From Tubulanus polymorphus (Eukaryota; Nemertea; Palaeonemertea; Tubulaniformes; Tubulanidae): a DNA stretch of 64,000 bases. Shown piece by piece: positions 9,765-23,570 of this stretch. Below the pieces are notes generated by a model that was not told where the DNA came from, searched no databases, and worked only from the letters and a program-made list of their open reading frames with translations. The stretch lies in the NCBI RefSeq assembly GCF_964204645.1, contig NC_134025.1, positions 31,900,001-31,964,000 of the forward strand. The letters are read 5' to 3'. The position numbers were made by a program, and so were the translations under genes. Each line of letters starts with the position of its first letter. The first letter of the stretch is position 1.

Positions 9765-12700
9765 CAAATAGATAGGTGGAAAGATTCAGAATTTTCTGGC
9801 TTTTTATGCTCCTGAAGATGATGGAATCGATCTGAAACGATAGGTTAAGGTCAACTGAACTGATTTCGAGCAGATGGACTGAAAGATACAGATTTTTCTT
9901 GCAAAATAGAGTCCTAAAGATGACGAATTCTATCTTAATTGATGGGTTAGGGTGAACTGAATTGATTTCAAATAGATAGGTGGAAAGAATCAGAATTTTC
10001 TGGCTGCTCTTGGTTCTGAAGATGATAAATTCAATCTGAAAAGATGTGTTAAGGCGTATTGAACTGATTTCAAATAGATAGGTGGAAAGATTTAGCATTT
10101 TCTGGGTACTGATGCTCCTGAAGATGATGGACTCGATCTGAAATGATAGGTTAAGGTAAACTGAACTGATTTCGAGTAGATGGACTGAAAGATACATATT
10201 TTTCTTGCAAAGTAGGGTCCTAAAGATGATAAGTTCTATCTTAATTGATTGGTTAGGGTGTACTGAACTGATTTCAAATAGATAGGTGGAAAGATTAAGA
10301 ATTTTCTGGCTATTTATGCTCCTGAAGATGATGGACTCGATCTGAAACGATAGGTTAAGGTAAACTGAACTGATTTCGTGTAGATTGACTGAAAGATACA
10401 GATTTTTCTTGCAAAATAGGGTCCTAAAGATGATGAATTCTATCTTAATTGTTGGGTTAGGGTGTACTGAACTGATGTTCAATAGATTGGTTGAAAGATT
10501 CAGAATTTTCTGACTACTTATACTTCTGAAGTTGATTGATTCAATCTGAAAAGATGGGCTAAGGCGTATGGAACTGATTTCAAATAGATAGGTGGAAAGA
10601 TTAAGAATTTTCTGGCTATTTATGCTCCTGAAGATGATGGACTCGATCTGAAATGATAGGTTAAGGTAAACTGAACTGATTTCGAGTAGATGGACTGAAA
10701 GATACAGATTTTTCTTGCAAAATAGGGTCCTAAAGATGATGAATTCTATCTTAATTGTTGGGTTAGGGTGTACTGAACTGATGTTCAATAGATTGGTTGA
10801 AAGATTCAGAATTTTCTGACTACTTATACTTCTGAAGTTGATTGATTCAATCTGAAAAGATGGGTTAAGGCGTATTGAACTGATTTCAAATAGATAGGTG
10901 GAAAGATTAAGAATTTTCTGGCTATTTATGCTCCTGAAGATGATGGACTCCATCTGAAATGATAGGTTAAGGTAAATTGAATTGATTTCGAGTAGATGGA
11001 CTGAAAGATACAGATTTTTGTTGCAAATTAGGGTCCTAAAGATGATGAATTCTATCTTATTTAATGGGTTAGGGTGTAATGAACTGATGTCAAATAGATA
11101 GGTTGAAAGAATAAGAATTTTCTGGCTGCTTTTGGTTCTGAAGATGATGGATTCAATCTGAAAAGATGTGTTAGGGCTTATTGAACTGATTTCAAATAGA
11201 TAGGTGGAAAGATTCAGAATTTTCTGGCTATTTATGCTCCTGAAGATGATGGACTCGATCTGAAATGATAGGTTAAGGTAAACTGAACTGATTTCGAGTA
11301 GATGGACTGAAAGATACAGATTTTTCTTGCAAAATAGGGTCCTAAAGATGATGAATTCTATCTTAATTGATGGGTTAGGGTGCACTGAACTGATTTCAAA
11401 TAGAAAGGTGGAAAGATTAGGAATTTTCTGGTTATTTATGCTCCTGAAGATGATGGACTCGATCTGAAATGATAGGTTAAGGTCAACTGAACTGATTTCG
11501 AGCAGATGGACTGAAAGATACAGATTTTTCTTGCAAAATAGAGTCCTAAAGATGACGAATTCTATCTTAATTGATGGGTTAGGGTGAACTGAACTGATTT
11601 CAAATAGATAGGTGGAAAGAATCAGAATTTTCTGGCTTCCTTTGGTTCTGAAGATGATGGACTCAATCTGAAAAGATTGGCTAAGGCGTATTGAACTGAT
11701 TTTAAATAGATAGGTGGAAAGATTAAGAATTTTCTGGCTATTTATGCTCCTGAAGATGATGGACTCGATCTTAAATGATAGGTTAAGGTAAACTGAACTG
11801 ATTTCGAGTAGATGGACTGAAAGATACAGATTTTTCTTGCAAAATAGGGTCCTAAAGATAATGAATTCTATCTTAATTGATGGGTTAGGGTGAACTGAAC
11901 TGATTTCAAATAGATAGGTGGAAAGAATCAGAATTTTCTGGCTGCCTTTGGTTCTGAAGATGATGGACTCAATCTGAAAAGATGGGCTAAGGCGTATTGA
12001 ACTGATTTCAAATAGATAGGTGGAAAGATTAAGAATTTTCTGGCTATTTATGCTCCTGAAGATGATATACTCGATCTGAAATGATAGGTTAAGGTAAACT
12101 GAACTGATTTCGAGTAGATGGACTGAAAGATACAAATTTTTCTTGCAAAATAGGGTCCTAAAGATGATGAATTCTATCTTAATTGATGGGTTAGGGTGTA
12201 CTGAATTGATTTCAAATAGATAGGTTGAAAGAATCAGAATTTTCTGGCTGCTCTTGGTTCTGAAGATGATAAATTCAATCTGAAAAGATGTGTTAAGGCG
12301 TATTGAACTGATTTCAAATAGATAGGTGGAAAGATTAAGAATTTTCTGGCTATTTATGCTCCTGAAGATGATGGACTCGATCTGAAATGATAGGTTAAGG
12401 TAAACTGAACTGATTTCGAGTAGATGGACTGAAAGATACAGATTTTTCTTGCAAAATAGGGTCCTAAAGATGATGAATTCTATCTTAATTGATGGGTTAG
12501 GGTGTACTGAACTGATTTCAAATAGATAGGTGGAAAGATTAAGAATTTTCTGGCTATTTATGCTCCTGAAGATGATGGACTCGATCTGAAATGATAGGTT
12601 AAGGTAAACTGAACTGATTTCGAGCAGATGGACTGAAAGATTCAGATTTTTCTTGCAAAATAGGGTCCTAAAGATGATGAATTCTATCTTAATTGATGGG

Positions 12701-13943
12701 TTAGGGTGAACTGAACTGATTTCAAATAGATAGGTGGAAAGAATCAGAATTTTCTGGCTGCCTTTGGTTCTGAAGATGATGGACTCAATCTGAAAAGATG
12801 GGCTAAGGCGTATTGAACTGATTTCAAATAGATAGGTGGAAAGATTCAGAATTTTCTGGCTATTTATGCTCCTGAAGATGATGGACTCGATCTGAAATGA
12901 TAGGTTAAGGTAAACTGAACTGATTTCGAGTAGATGGACTGAAAGATACAGATTTTTCTTGCAAAATAGGGTCCTAAAGATGATGAATTCTATCTTAATT
13001 GATGGGTTAGGGTGTACTGAACTGATTTCAAATAGATAGGTTGAAAGAATCAGAATTTTCTGGCTGCTTTTGGTTCTGAAGATGATGGATTCAATTTGAA
13101 AAGATGTGTTAAGGCGTATTGAACTGATTTCAAATAGATAGGTGGAAAGATTAAGAATTTTCTGGCTATTTATGCTCCTGAAGATGATGGACTCGATCTG
13201 AAATGATAGGTTAAGGTAAACTGAACTGGTTTCGAGTAGATGGACTGAAAGATACAGATTTTTCTTGCAAAATAGGGTCCTAAAGATGATGAATTCTATC
13301 TTAATTGATGGGTTAGGGTGAACTGAACTGATTTCAAATAGATAGGTGGAAAGAATCAGAATTTTCTGGCTGCCTTTGGTTCTGAAGATGATGGACTCAA
13401 TCTGAAAAGATGGGTTAAGGCGTATTGAACTGATTTCAAATAGATAGGTGGAAAGATTAAGAATTTTCTGGCTATTTATGCTCCTGAAGATGATGGACTC
13501 GATCTGAAATGATAGGTTAAGGTAAACTGAACTGATTTCGAGTAGATGGACTGAAAGATACAGATTTTTCTTGCAAAGTAGGGTCCTAAAGATGATAAGT
13601 TCTATCTTAATTGATTGGTTAGGGTGTACTGAACTGATTTCAAATAGATAGGTGGAAAGATTAAGAATTTTCTGGCTATTTATGCTCCTGAAGATGATGG
13701 ACTCGATCTGAAACGATAGGTTAAGGTAAACTGAACTGATTTCGTGTAGATTGACTGAAAGATACAGATTTTTCTTGCAAAATAGGGTCCTAAAGATGAT
13801 GAATTCTATCTTAATTGATGGGTTAGGGTGTACTGAACTGATTTCAAATAGATAGGTTGAAAGAATCAGAATTTTCTGGCTGCTTTTGGTTCTGAAGATG
13901 ATGGATTCAATCTGAAAAGATGGGTTTAGGCGAATTGAACTGA
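9761..13943 (+). repeat. 4.2-kb higher-order unit, copy 2
   Basis: Runs from the second to the third copy of the same one-base insertion: 4,183 bp, which is 41 x 102 + 1. It lacks the 21-bp and 73-bp deletions of copy 1, so those arose after the duplication or were removed here by conversion. The sequence after 13944 starts a further partial copy, which switches to a different arrangement by about 14.5 kb. Confidence 0.8.
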
Positions 13944-13947
13944 TTTT
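13944..13947 (-). other. One-base insertion, frameshift (copy 3)
   Basis: Third copy of the same extra t, 4,183 bp (41 monomers + 1) after copy 2. From here to 55.4 kb I find no further odd-sized indel. Confidence 0.9.
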
Positions 13948-14275
13948 CAAATAGATAGGTGGAAAGATTCAGAATTTTCTGGCTTTTTATGCTCCTGAAG
14001 ATGATGGAATCGATCTGAAACGATAGGTTAAGGTCAACTGAACTGATTTCGAGCAGATGGACTGAAAGATACAGATTTTTCTTGCAAAATAGAGTCCTAA
14101 AGATGACGAATTCTATCTTAATTGATGGGTTAGGGTGAACTGAATTGATTTCAAATAGATAGGTGGAAAGAATCAGAATTTTCTGGCTGCTCTTGGTTCT
14201 GAAGATGATAAATTCAATCTGAAAAGATGTGTTAAGGCGTATTGAACTGATTTCAAATAGATAGGTGGAAAGATT

Positions 14276-17200
14276 TAGCATTTTCTGGGTACTGATGCTC
14301 CTGAAGATGATGGACTCGATCTGAAATGATAGGTTAAGGTAAACTGAACTGATTTCGAGTAGATGGACTGAAAGATACATATTTTTCTTGCAAAGTAGGG
14401 TCCTAAAGATGATAAGTTCTATCTTAATTGATTGGTTAGGGTGTACTGAACTGATTTCAAATAGATAGGTGGAAAGATTAAGAATTTTCTGGCTATTAAT
14501 GCTCCTGAAGATGATGGACTCGATCTGAAACGATAGGTTAAGGTAAACTGAACTGATTTCGTGTAGATTGACTGAAAGATACAGATTTTTCTTGCAAAAT
14601 AGGGTCCTAAAGATGATGAATTCTATCTTAATTGATGGGTTAGGGTGTACTGAACTGATTTCAAATAGATAGGTTGAAAGAATCAGAATTTTCTGGCTGC
14701 TTTTGGTTCTGAAGATGATGGATTCAACCTGAAAAGATGTGTTAAGGCGTATTGAACTGATTTCAAATAGATAGGTGGAAAGATTCAGAATCTTCTGGGT
14801 ACTCATGCTCCTGAAGATGATGGACTCGATCTGAAATGATAGGTTAAGGCAAACTGAACTGATTTCGAGTAGATGGACTGAAAGATACAGATTTTTCTTG
14901 CAAAATAGGGTCCTAAAGATGATGAGTTCTATCTTAATTGATGGGTTAGGGTGTACTGAACTGATTTCAAATAGATAGGTTGAAAGAATCAGAATTTTCT
15001 GGCTGCTTTTGGTTCTGAAGATGATGGATTCGATTTGAAAAGATGTGTTAAGGCGTATTGAACTGATTTCAAATAGATAGGTGGAAAGATTCAGAATTTT
15101 CTGGGTACTTATGCTCCTGAAGATGATGGACTCGATCTGAAATGATAGGTTAAGGTAAACTGAACTGATTTCGAGTAGATGGACTGAAAGATACAGATTT
15201 TTCTTGCAAAATAGGGTCCTAAAGATGATGAATTCTATCTTAATTGATGGGTTAGGGTGAACTGAACTGATTTCAAATAGATAGGTGGAAAGAATCAGAA
15301 TTTTCTTGCTGCCTTTGGTTCTGAAGATGATGGACTCAATCTGAAAAGATGGGCTAAGGCGTATGGAACTGATTTCAAATAGATAGGTGGAAAGATTAAG
15401 AATTTTCTGGCTATTTATGCTCCTGAAGATGATGGACTCGATCTGAAATGATAGGTTAAGGTAAACTGAACTGATTTCGAGTAGATGGACTGAAAGATAC
15501 AGATTTTTCTTGCAAAATAGGGTCCTAAAGATGATGAATTCTATCTTAATTGTTGGGTTAGGGTGTACTGAACTGATGTTCAATAGATTGGTTGAAAGAT
15601 TCAGAATTTTCTGACTACTTATACTTCTGAAGTTGATTGATTCAATCTGAAACGATGGGTTAAGGCGTATTGAACTGATTTCAAATAGATAGGTGGAAAG
15701 ATTAAGAATTTTCTGGCTATTTATGCTCCTGAAGATGATGGACTCCATCTGAAATGATAGGTTAAGGTAAACTGAACTGATTCCGAGTAGATGGGATGTA
15801 AGATACAGATTTTTGTTGCAAATTAGGGTCCTAAAGATGATGAATTCTATCTTATTTAATGGGTTAGGGTGTAATGAACTGATGTCAAATAGATAGGTTG
15901 AAAGAATCAGAATTTTCTGGCTGCTTTTGGTTCTGAAGATGATGGATTCAATCTGAAAAGATGGGTTTAGGCGAATTGAACTGATTTCAAATAGGTAGGT
16001 GGAAAGATTAAGAATTTTCTGGCTTTTTACGCTCCTGAAGATGATGGAATCGATCTGAAACGATAGGTTAAGGTAAACTGAACTGATTTCGAGTAGATGG
16101 ACTGAAAGATACAGATTTTTCTTGCAAAATAGGGTCCTAAAGATGATGAATTCTATCTTAATTGATGGGTTAGGGTGTACTGAACTGATTTCAAATAGAT
16201 AGGTGGAAAGATTAAGAATTTTCTGGCTATTTATGCTCCTGAAGATGATGGACTCGATCTGAAACGATAGGTTAAGGTAAACTGAACTGATTTCGTGTAG
16301 ATGGACTGAAAGATACAGATTTTTCTTGCAAAATAGGGTCCTAAAGATGATGAATTCTATCTTAATTGATGGGTTAGGGCGTATTGAACTGATTTCAAAT
16401 AGATAGGTGGAAAGATTCAGAATCTTCTGGGTACTTATGCTCCTGAAGATGATGGACTCGATCTGAAATGATAGGTTAAGGCAAACTGAACTGATTTCGA
16501 GTAGATGGACTGAAAGATACAGATTTTTCTTGCAAAATAGGGTCCTAAAGATGATGAATTCTATCTTAATTGTTGGGTTAGGGTGTACTGAACTGATGTT
16601 CAATAGATTGGTTGAAAGATTCAGAATTTTCTGACTACTTATAGTTCTGAAGTTGATTGATTCAATCTGAAAAGATGGGTTAAGGCGTATTGAACTGATT
16701 TCAAATAGATAGGTGGAAAGATTAAGAATTTTCTGGCTATTTATGCTCCTGAAGATGATGGACTCGATCTGAAATGATAGGTTAAGGTAAACTGAACTGA
16801 TTCCGAGTAGATGGGATGAAAGATACAGATTTTTGTTGCAAAATAGGGTCCTAAAGATGATGAATTCTATCTTAATTGATTGGTTAGGGTGTACTGAACT
16901 GATTTCAAATAGATAGGTGGAAAGATTAAGAATTTTCTGGCTATTTATGCTCCTGAAGATGATGGACTCGATCTGAAACGTTAGGTTAAGGTAAACTGAA
17001 CTGATTTCGTGTAGATGGACTGAAAGATACAGATTTTTCTTGCAAAATAGGGTCCTAAAGATGATGAATTCTATCTTAATTGATGGGTTAGGGTGTACTG
17101 AACTGATTTCAAATAGATAGGTTGAAAGAATCAGAATTTTCTGGCTGCTTTTGGTTCTGAAGATGATGGATTCAACCTGAAAAGATGTGTTAAGGCGTAT

Positions 17201-20200
17201 TGAACTGATTTCAAATAGATAGGTGGAAAGATTCAGAATCTTCTGGGTACTTATGCTCCTGAAGATGATGGACTCGATCTGAAATGATAGGTTAAGGCAA
17301 ACTGAACTGATTTCGAGTAGATGGACTGAAAGATACAGATTTTTCTTGCAAAATAGGGTCCTAAAGATGATGAGTTCTATCTTAATTGATGGGTTAGGGT
17401 GTACTGAACTGATTTCAAATAGATAGGTTGAAAGAATCAGAATTTTCTGGCTGCTTTTGGTTCTGAAGATGATGGATTCAATTTGAAAAGATGTGTTAAG
17501 GCGTATTGAACTGATTTCAAATAGATAGGTGGAAAGATTAAGAATTTTCTGGCTATTTATGCTCTTGAGGATGATGCACTCGATCTGAAATGATAGGTTA
17601 AGGTAGACTGAACTGATTTCGAGTAGATGGACTGAAAGATACAGATTTTTCTTGCAAAATAGGGTCCTAAAGATGATGAGTTCTATCTTAATTGATGGGT
17701 TAGGGTGTACTGAACTGATTTCAAATAGATAGGTTGAAAGAATCAGAATTTTCTGGCTGCTTTTGGTTCTGAAGATGATGGATTCAATCTGAAAAGATGT
17801 GTTAAGGCGTATTGAACTGATTTCAAATAGATAGGTGGAAAGATTAAGAATTTTCTGGCTATTTATGCTCCTGAAGATGATGGACTCGATCTGAAATGAT
17901 AGGTTAAGGTAAACTGAACTGATTTCGAGAAGATGGACTGAAAGATACAGATTTTTCTTGCAAAATAGGGTCCTAAAGATGATGAGTTCTATCTTAATTG
18001 ATGGGTTAGGGTGTACTGAACTGATTTCAAATAGATAGGTTGAAAGAATCAGAATTTTCTGGCTGCTTTTGGTTCTGAAGATGATGGATTCAATCTGAAA
18101 AGATGTGTTAAGGCGTATTGAACTGATTTCAAATAGATAGGTGGAAAGATTAAGAATTTTCTGGCTATTTATGCTCCTGAAGATGATGGACTCGATCTGA
18201 AATGATAGGTTAAGGTAAACTGAACTGATTTGGAGAAGATGGACTGAAAGATACAGATTTTTCTTGCAAAATAGGGTCCTAAAGATGATGAGTTCTATCT
18301 TAATTGATGGGTTAGAGTGTACTGAACTGACTTCAAATAGATAGGTGGAAAGATTAAGAATTTTCTGGCTATTTATGCTCCTGAAGATGATGGACTCGAT
18401 CTGAAATGATCGGTTAAGGTAAACTGAACTGATTTCGAGAAGATGGATTGAAAGATACAGATTTTTCTTGCAAAATAGGGTCCTAAAGATGATGAGTTCT
18501 ATCTTAATTGATGGGTTAGAGTGTACTGAACTGACTTCAAATAGATAGGTGGAAAGATTAAGAATTTTCTGGCTATTTATGCTCCTGAAGATGATGGACT
18601 CGATCTGAAACGATAGGTTAAGGTAAACTGAACTGATTTCGAGTAGATGGACTGAAAGATACAGATTTTTCTTGCAAAATAGGGTCCTAAAGATGATGAA
18701 TTCTATCTTAATTGATGGGTTAGGGTGTACTGAACTGATTTCAAATACATAGGTTGAAAGAATCAGAATTTTCTGGCTGCTTTTGGTTCTGAAGATGATG
18801 GATTCAATCTGAAAAGATGTGTTAAGGCGTATTGAACTGATTTCAAATAGATAGGTGGAATGATTCAGAATTTTCTGGGTACTTATCCTCCTGAAGATGA
18901 TGGACTCGATCTGAAATGATAGGGTAAGGTAAACTGAACTGATTTCGAGTAGATGGACTGAAAGATACAGATTTTTCTTGCAAAATAGGGTCCTAGAGAT
19001 GATGAATTCTATCTTAATTGATGGGTTAGGATGTACTGAACTGATTTCAAATAGATAGGTTGAAAGAATCAGAATTTTCTGGCTGCCTTTGGTTCTGAAG
19101 ATGATGGACTCAATCTGAAAAGATGGGCTAAGGCGTATTGAACTGATTTCAAATAGATAGGTGGAAAGATTAAGAATTTTCTGGCTATTTATGCTCCTGA
19201 TGATGATGGACTCGATCTGAAATGATAGGTTAAGGTAAACTGAACTGATTTCGAGTAGATGGACTGAAAGATACAGATTTTTCTTGCAAAAAAGGGTCCT
19301 AAAGATGATGAATTCTATCTTAATTGATGGGTTAGGGTGAACTGAACTGATTTCAAATAGATAGGTGGAAAGAATCAGAATTTTCTGGCTGCCTTTGGTT
19401 CTGAAGATGATGGACTCAATCTGAAAAGATGGGCTAAGGCGTATGGAACTGATTTCAAATAGATAGGTGGAAAGATTAAGAATTTTCTGGCTATTTATGC
19501 TCCTGAAGATGATGGACTCGATCTGAAATGATAGGTTAAGGTAAACTGAACTGATTTCGAGTAGATGGACTGAAAGATACAGATTTTTCTTGCAAAATAG
19601 GGTCCTAAAGATGATGAATTCTATCTTAATTGTTGGGTTAGGGTGTACTGAACTGATGTTCAATAGATTGGTTGAAAGATTCAGAATTTTCTGACTACTT
19701 ATACTTCTGAAGTTGATTGATTCAATCTGAAAAGATGGGTTAAGGCGTATTGAACTGATTTCAAATAGATGGGTGGAAAGATTAAGAATTTTCTGGCTAT
19801 TTATGCTCCTGAAGATGATGGACTCCATCTGAAATGATAGGTTAAGGTAAACTGAACTGATTCCGAGTAGATGGGATGTAAGATACAGATTTTTGTTGCA
19901 AATTAGGGTCCTAAAGATGATGAATTCTATCTTAATTAATGGGTTAGGGTGTAATGAACTGATGTCAAATAGATAGGTTGAAAGAATCAGAATTTTCTGG
20001 CTGCTTTTGGTTCTGAAGATGATGGATTCAATCTGAAAAGATGGGTTTAGGCAAATTGAACTGATTTCAAATAGATAGGTGGAAAGATTCAGAATTTTCT
20101 GGCTATTTATGCTCCTGAAGATGATGGACTCGATCTGAAACGATAGGTTAAGGTAAACTGAACTGATTTCGAGTAGATGGACTGAAAGATACAGATTTTT

Positions 20201-20395
20201 CTTGCAAAATAGGGTCCTAAAGATGATGAATTCTATCTTAATTGATGGGTTAGGGTGTACTGAACTGATTTCAAATAGATAGGTTGAAAGAATCCGAATT
20301 TTCTGGCTGCTTTTGGTTCTGAAGATGATGGATTCAATCTGAAAAGATGTGTTAAGGCGTATTGAACTGATTTCAAATAGATAGGTGGAAAGATT
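14276..20395 (+). repeat. 5.1-6.6-kb higher-order unit, copy 1
   Basis: Rare variants here recur at fixed offsets in the next copies: ttttcttgctgcc at 15301 (again at 21421, offset 6,120), the hybrid monomer at 16329 (again at 22755, offset 6,426), gaggatgatgcactcg near 17568 (again 24198 and 29298), and ggaatgattcag at 18857 (again 25487 and 30587). The unit boundaries given are arbitrary phase points in a continuous repeat. Confidence 0.8.
16329..16430 (+). repeat. B/A hybrid monomer
   Basis: Starts as a B monomer (caaaatagggtcc, gaattc, gatgggttaggg) and changes to A sequence at cgtattgaactg in the middle, then ends like A. The switch keeps the 102-bp register, which shows a crossover or conversion end inside a monomer. 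The same hybrid is copied at 22755-22856. Confidence 0.85.
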
Positions 20396-22754
20396 AAGAA
20401 TTTTCTGGCTATTTATGCTCCTGAAGATGATGGACTCGATCTGAAATGATAGGTTAAGGTAAACTGAACTGATTTCGAGTAGATGGACTGAAAGATACAT
20501 ATTTTTCTTGCAAAGTAGGGTCCTAAAGATGATAAGTTCTATCTTAATTGATTGGTTAGGGTGTACTGAACTGATTTCAAATAGATAGGTGGAAAGATTA
20601 AGAATTTTCTGGCTATTTATGCTCCTGAAGATGATGGACTCGATCTGAAACGATAGGTTAAGGTAAACTGAACTGATTTCGTGTAGATTGACTGAAAGAT
20701 ACAGATTTTTCTTGCAAAATAGGGTCCTAAAGATGATGAATTCTATCTTAATTGATGGGTTAGGGTGTACTGAACTGATTTCAAATAGATAGGTTGAAAG
20801 AATCAGAATTTTCTGGCTGCTTTTGGTTCTGAAGATGATGGATTCAACCTGAAAAGATGTGTTAAGGCGTATTGAACTGATTTCAAATAGATAGGTGGAA
20901 AGATTCAGAATCTTCTGGGTACTCATGCTCCTGAAGATGATGGACTCGATCTGAAATGATAGGTTAAGGCAAACTGAACTGATTTCGAGTAGATGGACTG
21001 AAAGATACAGATTTTTCTTGCAAAATAGGGTCCTAAAGATGATGAGTTCTATCTTAATTGATGGGTTAGGGTGTACTGAACTGATTTCAAATAGATAGGT
21101 TGAAAGAATCAGAATTTTCTGGCTGCTTTTGGTTCTGAAGATGATGGATTCGATTTGAAAAGATGTGTTAAGGCGTATTGAACTGATTTCAAATAGATAG
21201 GTGGAAAGATTCAGAATTTTCTGGGTACTTATGCTCCTGAAGATGATGGACTCGATCTGAAATGATAGGTTAAGGTAAACTGAACTGATTTCGAGTAGAT
21301 GGACTGAAAGATACAGATTTTTCTTGCAAAATAGGGTCCTAAAGATGATGAATTCTATCTTAATTGATGGGTTAGGGTGAACTGAACTGATTTCAAATAG
21401 ATAGGTGGAAAGAATCAGAATTTTCTTGCTGCCTTTGGTTCTGAAGATGATGGACTCAATCTGAAAAGATGGGCTAAGGCGTATGGAACTGATTTCAAAT
21501 AGATAGGTGGAAAGATTAAGAATTTTCTGGCTATTTATGCTCCTGAAGATGATGGACTCGATCTGAAATGATAGGTTAAGGTAAACTGAACTGATTTCGA
21601 GTAGATGGACTGAAAGATACAGATTTTTCTTGCAAAATAGGGTCCTAAAGATGATGAATTCTATCTTAATTGTTGGGTTAGGGTGTACTGAACTGATGTT
21701 CAATAGATTGGTTGAAAGATTCAGAATTTTCTGACTACTTATACTTCTGAAGTTGATTGATTCAATCTGAAACGATGGGTTAAGGCGTATTGAACTGATT
21801 TCAAATAGATAGGTGGAAAGATTAAGAATTTTCTGGCTATTTATGCTCCTGAAGATGATGGACTCCATCTGAAATGATAGGTTAAGGTAAACTGAACTGA
21901 TTTCGAGTAGATGGACTGAAAGATACAGATTTTTCTTGCAAAATAGGGTCCTAAAGATGATGAATTCTATCTTAATTGTTGGGTTAGGGTGTACTGAACT
22001 GATGTTCAATAGATTGGTTGAAAGATTCAGAATTTTCTGACTACTTATACTTCTGAAGTTGATTGATTCAATCTGAAACGATGGGTTAAGGCGTATTGAA
22101 CTGATTTCAAATAGATAGGTGGAAAGATTAAGAATTTTCTGGCTATTTATGCTCCTGAAGATGATGGACTCCATCTGAAATGATAGGTTAAGGTAAACTG
22201 AACTGATTCCGAGTAGATGGGATGTAAGATACAGATTTTTGTTGCAAATTAGGGTCCTAAAGATGATGAATTCTATCTTATTTAATGGGTTAGGGTGTAA
22301 TGAACTGATGTCAAATAGATAGGTTGAAAGAATCAGAATTTTCTGGCTGCTTTTGGTTCTGAAGATGATGGATTCAATCTGAAAAGATGGGTTTAGGCGA
22401 ATTGAACTGATTTCAAATAGGTAGGTGGAAAGATTAAGAATTTTCTGGCTTTTTACGCTCCTGAAGATGATGGAATCGATCTGAAACGATAGGTTAAGGT
22501 AAACTGAACTGATTTCGAGTAGATGGACTGAAAGATACAGATTTTTCTTGCAAAATAGGGTCCTAAAGATGATGAATTCTATCTTAATTGATGGGTTAGG
22601 GTGTACTGAACTGATTTCAAATAGATAGGTGGAAAGATTAAGAATTTTCTGGCTATTTATGCTCCTGAAGATGATGGACTCGATCTGAAACGATAGGTTA
22701 AGGTAAACTGAACTGATTTCGTGTAGATGGACTGAAAGATACAGATTTTTCTTG

Positions 22755-22856
22755 CAAAATAGGGTCCTAAAGATGATGAATTCTATCTTAATTGATGGGT
22801 TAGGGCGTATTGAACTGATTTCAAATAGATAGGTGGAAAGATTCAGAATCTTCTGG
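22755..22856 (+). repeat. B/A hybrid monomer, second copy
   Basis: Same junction (gggttagggcgtattgaac) as at 16329-16430, 6,426 bp (63 monomers) away. It was propagated with the 5.1-6.6-kb higher-order unit. Confidence 0.85.
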
Positions 22857-23468
22857 GTACTTATGCTCCTGAAGATGATGGACTCGATCTGAAATGATAG
22901 GTTAAGGCAAACTGAACTGATTTCGAGTAGATGGACTGAAAGATACAGATTTTTCTTGCAAAATAGGGTCCTAAAGATGATGAATTCTATCTTAATTGTT
23001 GGGTTAGGGTGTACTGAACTGATGTTCAATAGATTGGTTGAAAGATTCAGAATTTTCTGACTACTTATAGTTCTGAAGTTGATTGATTCAATCTGAAAAG
23101 ATGGGTTAAGGCGTATTGAACTGATTTCAAATAGATAGGTGGAAAGATTAAGAATTTTCTGGCTATTTATGCTCCTGAAGATGATGGACTCGATCTGAAA
23201 TGATAGGTTAAGGTAAACTGAACTGATTCCGAGTAGATGGGATGAAAGATACAGATTTTTGTTGCAAAATAGGGTCCTAAAGATGATGAATTCTATCTTA
23301 ATTAATGGGTTAGGGTGTAATGAACTGATGTCAAATAGATAGGTTGAAAGAATCAGAATTTTCTGGCTGCTTTTGGTTCTGAAGATGATGGATTCAATCT
23401 GAAAAGATGGGTTTAGGCGAATTGAACTGATTTCAAATAGATAGGTGGAAAGATTCAGAATTTTCTGG

Positions 23469-23570
23469 CTGCTTTTGGTCCTAAAGATGATGAGTTCTAT
23501 CTTAATTGATTGGTTAGGGTGTACTGAACTGATTTCAAATAGATAGGTGGAAAGATTAAGAATTTTCTGG
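23469..23570 (+). repeat. A/B hybrid monomer
   Basis: Opens with A-type ctgcttttgg and passes directly into B-type tcctaaagatgatgagttc. The switch lies within the first 14 bases, in register. It marks the right edge of the 204 bp gained in copy 2 of the 5.1-6.6-kb unit. Confidence 0.85.

Larger units (their letters stand above)
8940..9767 (-). other. Short open minus frame between a frameshift and the 73-bp deletion
   Basis: 275 codons from a TTG at the 9765 site, passing out of phase at the deletion junction and ending SSSEPKAARKF. Both ends are made by lesions, so it is a fragment of the repeat frame and not a gene. Confidence 0.65.
9724..13950 (-). other. 1,408-codon open minus frame; satellite-derived
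   Basis: Starts at a TTG provided by the insertion at 13944-13947 and ends in the ENQFNSPKPIFSD tail produced by the insertion at 9761. It consists wholly of the 34-residue repeat and corresponds to one 4.2-kb higher-order unit. Confidence 0.65.
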
